Shown: positions 24,238 through 34,522, counted from the first letter of the stretch. The stretch is 56,513 nt of DNA from Pezizomycotina sp. ARF18 (GCA_002224055.1 AZLU01000258.1:1-56513), one strand, 5' to 3'. Translations and numbers: made by a program. The notes: a model not told the origin generated them from the sequence alone.

Positions 24238-25165
24238 ATGGCGCCCAGCAAAGTCACTCCACTTCATCCAGTCATAAGCGGACCAGAGAGGGGCTTTCTC
24301 GAAGGCTCTGACCGAGATGGCAAGGTCTACCAGATATTCGTCCACGACCATATCCGGCCAATCTTCGGTATCGAGGTTGACGGTTCGTTAGCTTCTCCCG
24401 CCAGATTTCGAAAGAGCACTAAGGTACAAGGACTAACACCCACAAATATTGAGTTATCAGAGGAGCACGTATGGGGCGAACTTCCGGATGGTCGAGAGCA
24501 CAAGAAATCCCAACGAGGTAGCGAAGAGCAGAAGAGGATCACCATTTGTCTCCTTCACACAGGACCTAACAAGGGATTCTTCGAGGATGCAGGTGGAAAC
24601 ATCTACGCCATTGTTATAGACGGAAAACGTCAACGCGTTGGCTGTGTTACTTTGGGTTCGGGTGAGGAAGCAAATACCATATGTAATAATCACGGGTTTC
24701 TTTTATGAATGTTCCCTCTTAATGCTTATGCCGCAAGATGTAGGGACTCAAGTCTACGGGAAGCGCGAGCCGGATGACGACTCCGAAAGCGACAACGATT
24801 CTATCGGATCTAACGTCGAGGGAGAAGAAAACGCCGACGTTTCGGGGACCGATTTACGTTCGACGATCATGAAAGAAACCGTGAACGCTGACGAAAGCGA
24901 AGATGAAGATGGAGAGGCCACCAGCACCCCTTTATGGCCTTTGAAATCCGTCGCAGCACTCCTCTGCGGCAGACTCAAAGGGTTAGCGAGGTCCGAAATC
25001 GCCGCCCTCGTCAACGCATATCGCCTTCCGGAAACCGCTGAGAAGTCCCTCGGCGCTTGCATGGCCAAGTACTACCGTTTAGCGGATACCAGGGAGGAAG
25101 AGGCGATCCGGATGCGGTATTCAAGAAGTTTATCGTAGAGCAGAAACAGAAGAAGAAGATTCATG
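24238..25165 (+). CDS. Module-family copy 2: two modules, acidic linker, SANT/Myb-like domain
   Basis: Exon 1 (24238-24661) is uninterrupted and carries two modules: VISGPERGFLEGSDRDGKVY near residue 12 and LLHTGPNKGFFEDAGGNIYA near residue 104, each followed by a V.G/IDG..R strand. It ends in phase 1 at GTGAGG, and a 76-bp intron (24662-24737) joins cleanly to exon 2. Exon 2 has a Ser/Asp/Glu-rich acidic linker (KREPDDDSESDNDSIGSNVE), then the SANT/Myb-like domain WPLKSVAALLCGRLKGLARS-EIAALVNAYRL and LGACMAKYY. The sense then shifts back one base near 25101 and continues GDPDAVFKKFIVEQKQKKK up to a GTAAGA donor at 25166. A possible last exon is KEVVVALLPDFDFDNDNDKD (25275-25395). This is the least damaged member and the best reference for the family. 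Function unknown. Confidence 0.7.
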
Positions 25166-26100
25166 AGGTAAGATAGATGTAACTATCCTCCCCAAAAAAC
25201 GGAATGAAATATATCGTCATAAGCGTGTTTTTTTTTATGGCGTTTGGGCTGATCTCCCTGTGCCCACTAAAGATAAAAGAAGTCGTCGTAGCCCTACTGC
25301 CTGATTTCGATTTTGACAATGACAATGACAAGGATGGAGAGCCCACGCCAGACCCCACCGTAGGTCGCGCTGCTGGAGGAGCTGGAAAGGCTTAGAGGTG
25401 CAGCCTCGCTGAATGTGAGATAGTACTTTCCGCATTGTTTAGTAATCTTAAACGGTCTATATTAAGTTTGGTGATACTGTAGTTTCGTTGCCACATAGGA
25501 ATTTTTCTTTCCATCGTTTCTGTCCTGTATTCTTTTTCAACGTGGGACTGCTACCTTTCATGTATTAACTGTGCTGTTCATGAATGCATCTAGAAGGTTT
25601 AAAAAATCGATTCACCCGTGTGTTACATGATTGAGCTCGTTTGACGAAGGGCGAAGGCGTTTGAGGAAGAGAATAGAACATCCTTAAAAATTCCATACGG
25701 CCTTTTCATGTTGCTTCTAGAAGTTAAGTGTAGACACAACCTTCTGTGTTGAACATAGCTCCCTTTTGTTCAAGCCGATCTCTAACAGAGACTTTGTAGT
25801 TGCCCACTGAAATAGTCATGCATGGCTACTAAAAATATTATACGACAAAGGATAGGAAAATTACATCAACTATTTTGAATTAGAAGAATACTGTATAACG
25901 AAAATTTCAAGCACGACAAGTAGACAGTACGATACTACTTATCTCAATTTCAGCTCGCCTATTTAAGATATCCACAAGAGTTCTGTGAGCTTTGCTCAGG
26001 CATCCCAAAGCAATAGACCTTAAATCTTGTTCGACGAATACAGTTCAGTTAAAAGATTATTGCTGTTTGGCGACGCTATTTTATTCCACTGGCCGTGCAA
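25166..26100. other. Intron or 3' region of copy 2, then intergenic
   Basis: 25166-25270 may be an intron, and 25275-25395 encodes an Asp/Asn-rich stretch that could be the last exon of copy 2. From 25400 to 26100 nothing coding was recognised. Confidence 0.35.
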
Positions 26101-26180
26101 CTAACGCCGACCACACGCTCGCAAGCTATAAAACGACGTGCAGGGAGGAATTATTTTCCAGCGAAAACAAAAACTTGAAC
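26101..26180 (+). promoter_or_regulatory. Duplicated promoter block of module-family copy 3
   Basis: Contains CGCCGACCACACGCTCGCAA, then CTATAAAAC (TATA-like, about 26127), then ATTTTCCAGCGAAAACAAAA. The same ordered elements occur before copy 4 (28936-29010) and copy 5 (31047-31125), in each case about 275-330 bp upstream of the start codon. This indicates that the promoter was duplicated with the gene. Confidence 0.6.
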
Positions 26181-26429
26181 CACTCTATGCCCGTCAATTA
26201 AATTCTTCGCGGTTTGATATATCTCGAGCTTCTTATCTTCTTAATCCATACCGTTATCTATAACAATTTATATCGTAAGTCATCTCCAACTTCATTAAAT
26301 TGTCCTCTCTTCGTGTTATAGGTTATTGGGACCTGAGAGCCCTCCCTGCCCCGATGTCGCTGTTGTTTCTTGTGATTGTCCATAGGAAATCCCTCAAAAT
26401 ATTCAAACTAATTCTCGATTTCATTTTAG

Positions 26430-27091
26430 ATGGCCTTCCGTGCGGAAATTCCTATCTACTTCATTCGTGAAGGTCCGCTAGCAGGATATTTTCGAGATGC
26501 ACAGGGCAGAGTTCTCGCAGTCAGCATCGGCGGGGAATGCCGACGCGTAGCTGGATTGGAATCTCTCGAAGGTAAGTGAAACCCCGAGAAGCCAGGACTA
26601 TTAATCTTATCGATATTTTTGTCGTTCTACGAATGTTTAAGAGCTGGGGTGCTTCCTCGGGCTAACCTTACATCAACTCCAAAATGATAGGAGATGATTT
26701 GCTGGGTGGACCTGAAGACGTCGGTGCCAACGGGTCGGAGGTTGCCGGCGCACTCAGAGCGGCGGAGGTAGAAGAGCTTGCTACGGACGAAGATAACGAA
26801 ATTCAGTCTGCCTCTCCAGCCCTACCTCTGCCTCCTCAACTCCCGCCTTCGCCACCAACGGAATCGCGAATCATCAAGCCACGAAACCCGAAACCGCTTC
26901 CTCCTCCGCTGAGCACGCCCCGGGCCAACCTCCACCCACCAGTTGCAGCGTCAGCCATCGAAAAGAACCCTGCCTCCTCAGCAAGCAGCACGAGCCTACC
27001 GACCCGCAAACGCCAAGGAAAAGTTTCTAGAATCCCTACGATGCTCGGGGGTGGATTTGGGCACGCTATTGGAGGGCGAGGTAGGTGTTAG
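26430..27091 (+). CDS. Module-family copy 3: single module plus proline-rich tail
   Basis: Exon 1 (26430-26571, 142 nt) encodes MAFRAEIPIYFIREGPLAGY and FRDAQGRVLAVSIGGECRRV, the clearest version of the module, ending in phase 1 at GTAAGT. A 119-bp intron joins in frame to exon 2 (26691-27091): a G-D-D-L-L-G-G-P-E start, an acidic stretch (VEELATDEDNEIQSASPAL), a long proline-rich linker (LPPQLPPSPP) and a basic end KVSRIPTMLGGGFG. Unlike copies 1, 2 and 5 there is no SANT/Myb-like domain in this frame. The MLGGGF tail is conserved in copy 4, which supports this frame. About 180 residues. A 5'-UTR intron (GTAAGT near 26275 to TATAG near 26323) is possible. Function unknown. Confidence 0.65.
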
Positions 27092-28935
27092 GTGTCGACC
27101 AGTGGAACTGTTTGACCGGAGAGGTTCATCTTGTGCAAGAATTCGTTCACATATACCGAAAGAACTCCTATTATGCCATGCGTGTGCCCATCATCGTTAT
27201 CCTCTATTTATACTAAGCGGGGAGTTCATTTTATCTGCTCTCTTTTGTGGTACGCGAGCAAGGTGTTTGACTAAGGTTAGTCACTATGCTGTAAGACAAT
27301 AGAGCAATCTCTGTCATTCCAATACTTGTTCTTCATCTGGCATCAGAATAGTTCAGTATAACAATTTTAATCTTTAGGTGTTTGAATTCATTACGTGTCT
27401 TTCACGTCGATCTGTCATAGCATATTTGGATCAACAGTTGTAGATCCTACGACGGATTAGATGCCGAAGAATTACTAGACGTACAAGTCTTATGCTACCC
27501 CCTGTAAGTCGTAAAATCTCCGGCAATTGAAAGATAGCTAGTAGTAACCATACCCGCCACTAATTCAGCAATATACAAAAAGCCCGCGTTTTCACCTCCG
27601 AGCACCACTTTACCTAGCGGAAAGGTTTTGTGCAAAAGTTCACCGAACGCTTCGAAACCTTTCCGGAGCATGCTAGGCACGGCGTAAGTTGGTCGTGCGA
27701 TCGAAGGATGCCGAAGCATCAGGAGGCGCGTGGTGGCCCATCCGTGAGACTGGACCTCCTGGTTAGAGGGTCTACATGGCGTAGTAATCTTGTTGGGGAC
27801 TATATTACTTTATTGACTGTGTTATCGTTCAATAAGATATTTTCCTGTTAATTACGTTAATTTCGAGACGGTACTATTATCTTCTACGGGGAAATTATAC
27901 GTCTTTATCGATACCACTAGAAGTTTTCAGCTATCTATTTATTATTATAAAGGATAGTCTTGTTTATCAAAGAGAAACAGCGTTTAGAACAAGACATTAG
28001 GACGTCGTTCGAATTGATAATCACATTCCCCGTCCCTTCCATAAGCCAAAGATGGACACAGGCCTCTGTTTTCAACAGAAAATAGCTGCCTCCGCTCCTT
28101 TTGTTCCATCCTGATATTGATACAGACTTTACATCCTCATCAACTGGTAGCTATATATGAGCTATAGATACTCCTACAATGCCTCGCAAGGTCTAGATTT
28201 ATCGGCGTACAAGTACCTCAGTCTCTAGTATAATCCGCCTACAGTTGTTATATTGGCTGTAGGGGATTTACGTTCGCGTTCCCGGATCAGGTTTTCTTGC
28301 GTTCTTGCTTTCTCCTACCCATATAATCTATACCACCGCCGGTTTCGCCCCCGCGAAACGAACTGCGACTTGATTTGCTTGGCCTAGTGGGGATAACAAA
28401 TAAAAAAAAATAACTTTTGTGAAGAATTTGCTTTCACCTTCCACGGTAATGGGCCATCTTGATACATCGAGAATATCAGGATAGATCTGGAAAATTCCGA
28501 AGTTCTCGAGTTCCTGCAAATATGGACGTATATCGAAGGATTGTAATATTATTGTTGCAGATACTTCTTCTTCTCTTTCTAATTGAAGAATTCAGGTATT
28601 AACTGCAACGTCTAGCACATATTTACTTATACTACCTGGGCGGCTGTGCTAGCAAACATCTTATGTCTAACGCGTTAGCGTTAAAGTCATCCTGGACCTT
28701 GAGCATAATAAGAAGATATTTGTTAACCCCTTAGATATATGTATAGCTTTAAACCCTAGCACGGCAAGCCGATGGAATCGCTTTGATTTCGGTTAATGTG
28801 ATCTTCAACCCATCTGTTGTACTGGTTAGTCTTAGTGCTTCATGGGGTCTTGAATAGTAGACCTTTGCCTGAAGCCACCCTATATTTTATTTATTTGCTT
28901 GCCCCGCTAGTTGAATTTTCTACCTTCGTGCAGTC
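27092..28935. other. Intergenic between copies 3 and 4, nothing recognised
   Basis: Open frames are short and without recognisable motifs. No repeat or transposon ends were noticed. Confidence 0.4.
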
Positions 28936-29010
28936 AAACGCCTACCGCACGCTGGTCAGCTTTAAAATCAACGATTGTGAGAAAATCATTTTCCAGCAGG
29001 AACAAATTAC
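28936..29010 (+). promoter_or_regulatory. Duplicated promoter block of module-family copy 4
   Basis: AAACGCCTACCGCACGCTGG, then CTTTAAAATC at the TATA position (about 28959), then ATCATTTTCCAGCAGGAACA. It aligns element by element with the blocks before copies 3 and 5, about 270 bp upstream of the ATG at 29205. Confidence 0.6.
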
Positions 29011-29204
29011 CAACCAAACAAACAGGATCAATCAACTTTCCGTACTCCATATAACATACTTTTGCAAGTAAGCTACCAACAATTCCAATAGATATTTCCC
29101 TTAATATTACGGGTCGTTGAACTTCTTCGATCTGCCGTCTTTTTGTTTAATATGAACACCGTCAAAGAGTTCTAATTGATTCACATCCTACTTTTTTACC
29201 TAAT

Positions 29205-29902
29205 ATGGTGTCTCATAAGGCGGTACCAATATCATTCATTCGGGAAGGCCCTCTGCGAGGATACTTTCAAGACAAGACTGGTCGCGTATACGGGATCAGA
29301 CTTGGCGGGGAACCGAGACCCGTCGAGGCTATGGAAGCTATAACCGGTAGGTGCAACCTGGAACAAAACAAGATTATTTGTTCCATTGGTGCCGTCACAT
29401 GTTACACGCGTTGATACTTGCGGAGCATTGTCTCGGGCTAACTTACACCGACTTTGAAAAATATAGGTGAGAATTTATTGGAGGGTCCTGAAGGCGACGA
29501 TGCCAATGGTCCCAAGGGAGGGACATATGGAGATGGAGATAGCAGCCAACCCCACCTTCACTCCAAAACTGCCGTCGCCCGCCGCAGCGCCTGCTCGCGC
29601 TCTCGCTGCCGAAGAAGAAAATGAAATCATGCCGACGTCCCGGCGGCTACCTTCGCCTCCCTAAAAGCTTCGAACTGTCAAGCTCCGATCCGCCGAAAGC
29701 GTCGCTCCGCCGCCCACTATATCGTCAAGCAGCACACGAATAACGCCGTTGCGGAAAACAAGCGCCGAAAGATTACTCCGCAGGCAAAACAAAGGCTACG
29801 CGTGCACCGAAGGCGTCCATAACTCCAATGCTCGGCGGCGGCTTTGTCATGCGCTTGGATGTAGTTCGAAGGGTTAAGAAGCACAGCGCCGCCGGAATGT
29901 GA
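29205..29902 (+). pseudogene. Module-family copy 4: close relative of copy 3, frame-broken tail
   Basis: Exon 1 (29205-29346, 142 nt, the same length as in copy 3) encodes MVSHKAVPISFIREGPLRGY and FQDKTGRVYGIRLGGEPRPV, ending in phase 1 at GTAGGT. A 120-bp intron precedes exon 2 (from 29467), which starts GENLLEGPEGDDANGP and aligns with the copy 3 exon 2 start. The linker then appears in a second frame (LPSPAAAPARALAAEEENEI) and the end in a third (KASITPMLGGGFVMRLD) before the stop at 29900-29902. The shared IREGP..GYF module, equal exon and intron sizes, and the MLGGGF tail show recent common origin with copy 3. No SANT/Myb-like domain visible. The frame breaks may be real or sequence errors. 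Confidence 0.6.
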
Positions 29903-31046
29903 TATTGGATACGCTTGATCATATTTCTTTTCTTTTTTTCATTCTCCGCTTTTCCTTTCTTAGATCCTCCATCCATTCAGCGGTTGTTCCAATCGCTCGT
30001 TCTTTTCTTCATCATCTTCTGCTTCTTAAAGAAAAAGTGGATATACTTAAAATTATGGGAGTCTTGGGACTATAAGGGGCTTACTGAAACGAATCTACGA
30101 CTACTCCCGTTCATCAGGAAGAGTCTTACTCAAATGTATCTATGTGTGCTCAAGGTCATATTTCGTCCCGCTATAACCCGCCTATACAAACTAGTAATGA
30201 GATAAACTCAGATGCAGAATGATGTTCCGTCGGCGCACGAAATCCCTTAGGCTTTTGAAAGCTTCCAGAGACTTAATTCTACCCGCGTTCTATTTACAGC
30301 TTTAAATATCGCGCCAACTACGAGTGATTCAACGCACAAGAACCTGTCTCTAATCACGAAATTCGACTGTATTCCCGCGCGCGGGGGAGGGAGGGGCGTT
30401 AACTCACCATTTAGAAAGCACATAGAGTTACTCCATCGTACATAATAACCGTCGTCTATCCTTATCGACGCAAACTTGAAGGTTTTATTCTTTCTCCTTG
30501 TTGTGTTAGTGAAGAAATAAACCATACGCTATTGAGCCCCACCCATCAAAGAAATATGCAGCGTTTTGACGAAGGAATGAACAAATACCTATAATAGTTA
30601 CTGTTTGTTTCTTTTACGATAATTCCTCTTACACACGCGACTCATATCAACTCCATCTTATTCATGTTCATCCGCTAAGAGGCCAAAACTTGACTCTTTT
30701 CCCTCTGCTGTATATCTAATTTTTCCGTCACGGACTGAGGAGAGTATATCTCTGTAACAAAGCCCAAAACATCCTCAATCATGCTACGACGGCGGTCCTT
30801 GTAAACTTGTCCAGGTCGATTATCCACGATATATTACTCACAAGTTGTTTCCATTTCTATAAAGTTCACGGATTGCGGGATCAAGAGTACCATAAACTTT
30901 TTTGTAATGCTATTCGGCCTGTTTTTAATAAGCGCATAAGTTCATAAGGCCCTCAGTAGACCTTGAAGCCTGCTTGAAGAATTTGGACTGGTTGGTATTT
31001 ATTGGCAGGCGTGGCAGGCGCTATTATATGTTATAAGGTCGTATAA
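29903..31046. other. Intergenic between copies 4 and 5
   Basis: No coding sequence recognised. The minus-strand open frame at 30247-30525 has no features of interest. Confidence 0.4.
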
Positions 31047-31125
31047 CTGACGCCGATCGCACGATCGGCAGCCTGTAAAATAACCGGCGGCAGAGAATCA
31101 TTTTCGAGGATGCTAAAAAATTACC
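31047..31125 (+). promoter_or_regulatory. Duplicated promoter block of module-family copy 5
   Basis: GACGCCGATCGCACGATCGG, then CTGTAAAATA at the TATA position (about 31074), then AATCATTTTCGAGGATGCTA. It aligns with the blocks upstream of copies 3 and 4, about 290 bp before the ATG at 31339. Confidence 0.55.
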
Positions 31126-31338
31126 TTATAATAACAGTGAACCAAATATACGTTGATTTCGCATTCCCTTCTCTTACAACTCTATACCCCTTTGCAATAC
31201 GGTTTAGGCAGTAGGTAATATCTCTATTCCATTCGTCTTATGCGTTAACCTGCTCCTGGTCTCGTTTTACAATAAGGTTATAAGTTAAATACCCTAAGAT
31301 TATACCAGCTCTGATAAACTCCTATTTCATAATAGTAG

Positions 31339-31801
31339 ATGGCGGCTAGCAACATAATCGACATCGTCCTTATTACAGACGGTCCTTATAAAGGTCAATT
31401 TCGCGATAATAAGGGCCGTACCTTCGCGGTTGACTTCGAGGGCAAGCGTTACCATACTATGATTAAATCAACTGATAGTGAGTAGAACTTCTAGCTCCCA
31501 CTGCGGCTCCCACTGCGGCTCTTCAGGGTTCCGCGGATATTGAGGACGTCAACAGTGATACTGAAGGACAGCCGGCGAGGCAGTGGGCCGTCAAAGAGGA
31601 GGCCGCCTTGGCTTGTTTAAAGACGATGAATTTGACCGGAAAAGAGCTTCGTGCGCGCTTGGAGCGCTTCAGGCGAAGGGGCGGCGCGGCGAGGGAGACG
31701 AACGCTATCAATTCGCGATGGTCTCTCTTGTCCAGGAACCGTGGGGGGCGGCGAACCCGGATACTGTCTTGAGGGCTCTACTGGCCGAAGGTTATCCGAC
31801 G
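31339..31801 (+). CDS. Module-family copy 5: single module plus SANT/Myb-like domain
   Basis: Exon 1 (31339-31477) encodes DIVLITDGPYKGQFRDNKGR and TFAVDFEGKRYHTM, ending in phase 1 at GTGAGT. A 49-bp candidate intron ends at TCTTCAG (31526), but the join is out of frame by one base. Coding sense resumes as ADIEDVNSDTEGQPARQWAV and the SANT/Myb-like domain EEAALACLKTMNLTGKELRA, ETNAINSRWSLLSRNRG. One missing base in a six-G run (31743-31748) leads to the tail AANPDTVLRALLAEGYPT and a GTACGT donor at 31802, the same intron position as in copies 1 and 2. A further exon was not placed. It combines the single short module of copies 3 and 4 with the C-terminal domain of copies 1 and 2. Confidence 0.6.
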
Positions 31802-32794
31802 GTACGTTTAACTCGAAGGCTCCCCAAATCCCCTTTCCTTTTTTTTTCGTTTTCCCCGCAGTTGCCCTCCTTCCTTTCCTTCTGTTCGCGTTTCCAGACA
31901 GACACATTTCGCGGAGCTTTAAGTCGGACGCTAATCTGTAGTTTGCCATTGGAAATAGGTCCTACGCGTCCGGGATATCCTAGAACCTCACTTTGTCCAG
32001 GCCCGCGTTTTTCCGTTTCGGGGATCAAAGCGTTAAAAAACATCTCTGCATCGGTTCACTCTGGAGGCGGTAGGCCCTTCTTGTATCTTGTGCTCCACAT
32101 TGTATCCCCTCTTCATTTTTTAAGTTGTCACTTTGTATTTGTCGATAACTCTATACTTTTATTCCACTATAAAGAAGGGGGTTTTGGGATTTGGGAAATG
32201 TACCAAGAACAGCCTCCAACACCAGATCCCTTGCGAAGGAAAGTAACCAAATCCTGTATGGAATCTGCTTCAACGTTCCAACCATGAAAGTGAATGAAAA
32301 CGTACGGTTTTCCCACTGGGCTTTCTCCTACCGGTAGGGCAACCAATCTTGCTCTGATATAAGATCATTATCGCAAATCAAACTTCGGGGACAGAAAATG
32401 GTCTCATTAACAATACTGGAGAACAGGGGACAATATAAGCCGTAGCATCCAGCCGGAAGTATCTACCATGGCGATGCATTTCGCAAACAGATTTTTGGAA
32501 TAATTGCTTGTTGTTTCGACTATATCTCAAAACGGATCTTGCATGAAATGATTCTGTAATAAAATCCAAGCGTCGAACTATCCGATAGTCCCCGCACCTT
32601 TTTTCCCCTCGCCCTGCCGGTGCGCCTTATTCGCTAATGAGCTGGCGTATTGCCATATTGCTAGCCTAGAGAGTATAGTAAGGTCTATGACATCCAGCGA
32701 TCCGCGATGTAATTACTCTCTCGGTGTGTTGCTGATTCAAGTGAGCACGGTGTGTATCGCTTCCATCCCGGAGCGACAAGCTGACCAACTCCCG
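31802..32794. other. 3' region of copy 5 and intergenic
   Basis: An open plus frame continues to 32287 but is Phe/Ser/Leu-rich after the splice donor and is probably intronic or untranslated. A possible acceptor TTCCAG lies near 31898. Nothing else recognised before the transposon. Confidence 0.35.
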
Positions 32795-32796
32795 TA

Positions 32797-32835
32797 CAAT
32801 CACGTGATAATGAAGTTCGTTTTACCACACCAAAT
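32797..32835 (+). repeat. Left terminal inverted repeat of the Tc1/mariner element
   Basis: Pairs with 34086-34124 in reverse complement with about three mismatches, including an intact CACGTG core in both. Confidence 0.85.
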
Positions 32836-34085
32836 CGAATTTTCAAGAAATGACTACAAGAATTATATAAGCTATATCTCCACCAACAATGCTAATAAAC
32901 TAACGATATTATAAAATAAGCTCGACTATATATAAACTATTAAAAATTAAGAGTTTAATAGTGTGTATAACCGCCGCGACGCGCTAGGTATTCCTTAATA
33001 TGATCCGACTAGCTATCGATAAGGATATTAATCTTATCGATTAATAGCGTCCTACTTAGCTTTAATAGCTAGCTAGAGCTTATCCTTATTATAGGGCCGT
33101 TTAGTAGGTAGTAAGCGACTAAATTTCTTACGAAGGCGGGCCTTAATAATATACTATAGATTTTTAATAGGATTTAAATCCGGTAAATATACGACCTATT
33201 TAAACCGTATAATATTATTCTCGTCGAGCTACGTTATAACCCTCTTCGCCCGATAAATACCGGTACCGTCCTCTATAAATAATACCCCTACGTTAGATCT
33301 ACGATCTTATGGTACTATAGTAAAAAGCACGGCGTTAAATACTCCTTTATATACTAATCGGTATTCTATCCTAGTCGATCCTTAGGGTTAATACGCTTAG
33401 CGGGCGTACGCTTACGATATTAATATAAAGGGCCTTTAACTTTATAAGTAATATAACCTATATTATAATAAACGTTTAGGAGCTTTAAACGACGGCTGTA
33501 AATATTTACTAGCGTATTTATTATCGGTTAATTTACGTCTAACTTTAATTTTAGTTTAATACCTATTTTAATAGTATTTTTATTACTAAATACTATATTA
33601 CGAATATCTATTTTTATATTATTACGATACTCTTTACTAAAGGTTAATCGTTTAAGCTAAGCTTTAATAGTTAAGTAAGGCTTTTAAGCTATAATATAGG
33701 ATTAAATATTATTTTTAATAGTATTTATTAAACTATATAGGTACTAGGCTTTATAGCGACTTTATACCTTATATCGTTAATCGATATAAATAGATTATTT
33801 TTAATAGTTCTTAGAATCGCGCGAGAATCGTGGTCGGTAAGCTTTAAATGCTTACCCGAACGCTTATTAGTAAAGATTTTACCGGTTGTTTTATAGCGTT
33901 AAGCGATCGTTTAATAGGTACTATAGCTAATATCGATATACGCTATATATTCTTAATAGGCACCTTAAAATTATATAAAGTAGCGATCCGAACTCGGTCG
34001 TAGTCCTATACTTAAGCGCCGGCATTTCGTTAAGTGATAGTAGAGATATATTAATTAAAGTGCGGGGTAGCTTCTTTATCGCAGA

Positions 34086-34124
34086 TTTTGATGTGGGAAA
34101 ACGAACTTCATTGTCACGTGATTG
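34086..34124 (-). repeat. Right terminal inverted repeat of the Tc1/mariner element
   Basis: Reverse complement matches 32797-32835. Followed by TA (34125-34126). Confidence 0.85.
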
Positions 34125-34522
34125 TATGTACTATCGCAACACGAACAGCTTGCGGTTCTCATACCTCGTAGCACCGAACTGATCAATTTCTGGGAAGCAT
34201 GCGTTTTAATTGAGCGGTAACGGGTGACGTTTACTTGGGTTTGTTTATAGAAGTGTTTGCGTTTGTTTTACTCTCTTTTTCACTATGATGAGAGAAAGCG
34301 TGCAAAGTTAAACATATACGGTTCTTTATTGCCTATTTCGGCTCTGAGGCCGGCCCAAATCAAAATGGTCTCTATCGCCATAAATCTGCATTCGTATTTT
34401 CATCGTCAAACAACCTTCGACAGTTCAACACATCTTCTCTTTCATCGATATCATCAGGATATCAGCCAACCTTCACCTCAATACACTAATACGCGCTTCA
34501 AGAACTTCTAAATTTCTTCAAA

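Larger units (their letters stand above)
32797..34124 (-). mobile_element. Tc1/mariner transposon, 1.33 kb, RIP-degraded
   Basis: About 39-bp terminal inverted repeats start CAATCACGTGATAATGAAGT on the left (32797) and, read inwards from the right end (34124), CAATCACGTGACAATGAAGT, with three mismatches. The element is flanked by TA on both sides (32795-32796 and 34125-34126), the Tc1/mariner target duplication. The minus strand retains transposase sense around 33130-33290: FIEDGTGIYRAKRVIT, then YLPDLNPIKNL, then YIIKARLRKKFSRL. Three conserved tryptophans read TAG, and the residue 34 positions after the catalytic Asp, normally Glu (DD34E), reads Lys through a G-to-A change. Non-autonomous now. 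The AT-rich, TpA-rich body is typical of RIP. Confidence 0.9.

Noticed and set aside
26943-27090. Alternative frame giving NAKEKFLESLRCSGVDLGTL, similar to the first helix of the SANT/Myb-like domain in the other copies
   Set aside because: The corresponding frame in copy 4 has a stop, while the MLGGGF frame is preserved in both, so the helix-like match is probably chance.
22640-31750. Programmed -1 ribosomal frameshifting as the explanation for the shared shift in three paralogues
   Set aside because: No X XXY YYZ heptamer fits in frame at any of the three sites, and similar one-base losses occur in unrelated genes of the window. Kept only as a low-probability alternative.
31583-32287. Long plus-strand open frame as a single 234-residue protein
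   Set aside because: Only its middle part (about 31725-31801) is the conserved tail of copy 5. The rest is intron-like and low-complexity sequence after a GTACGT donor.
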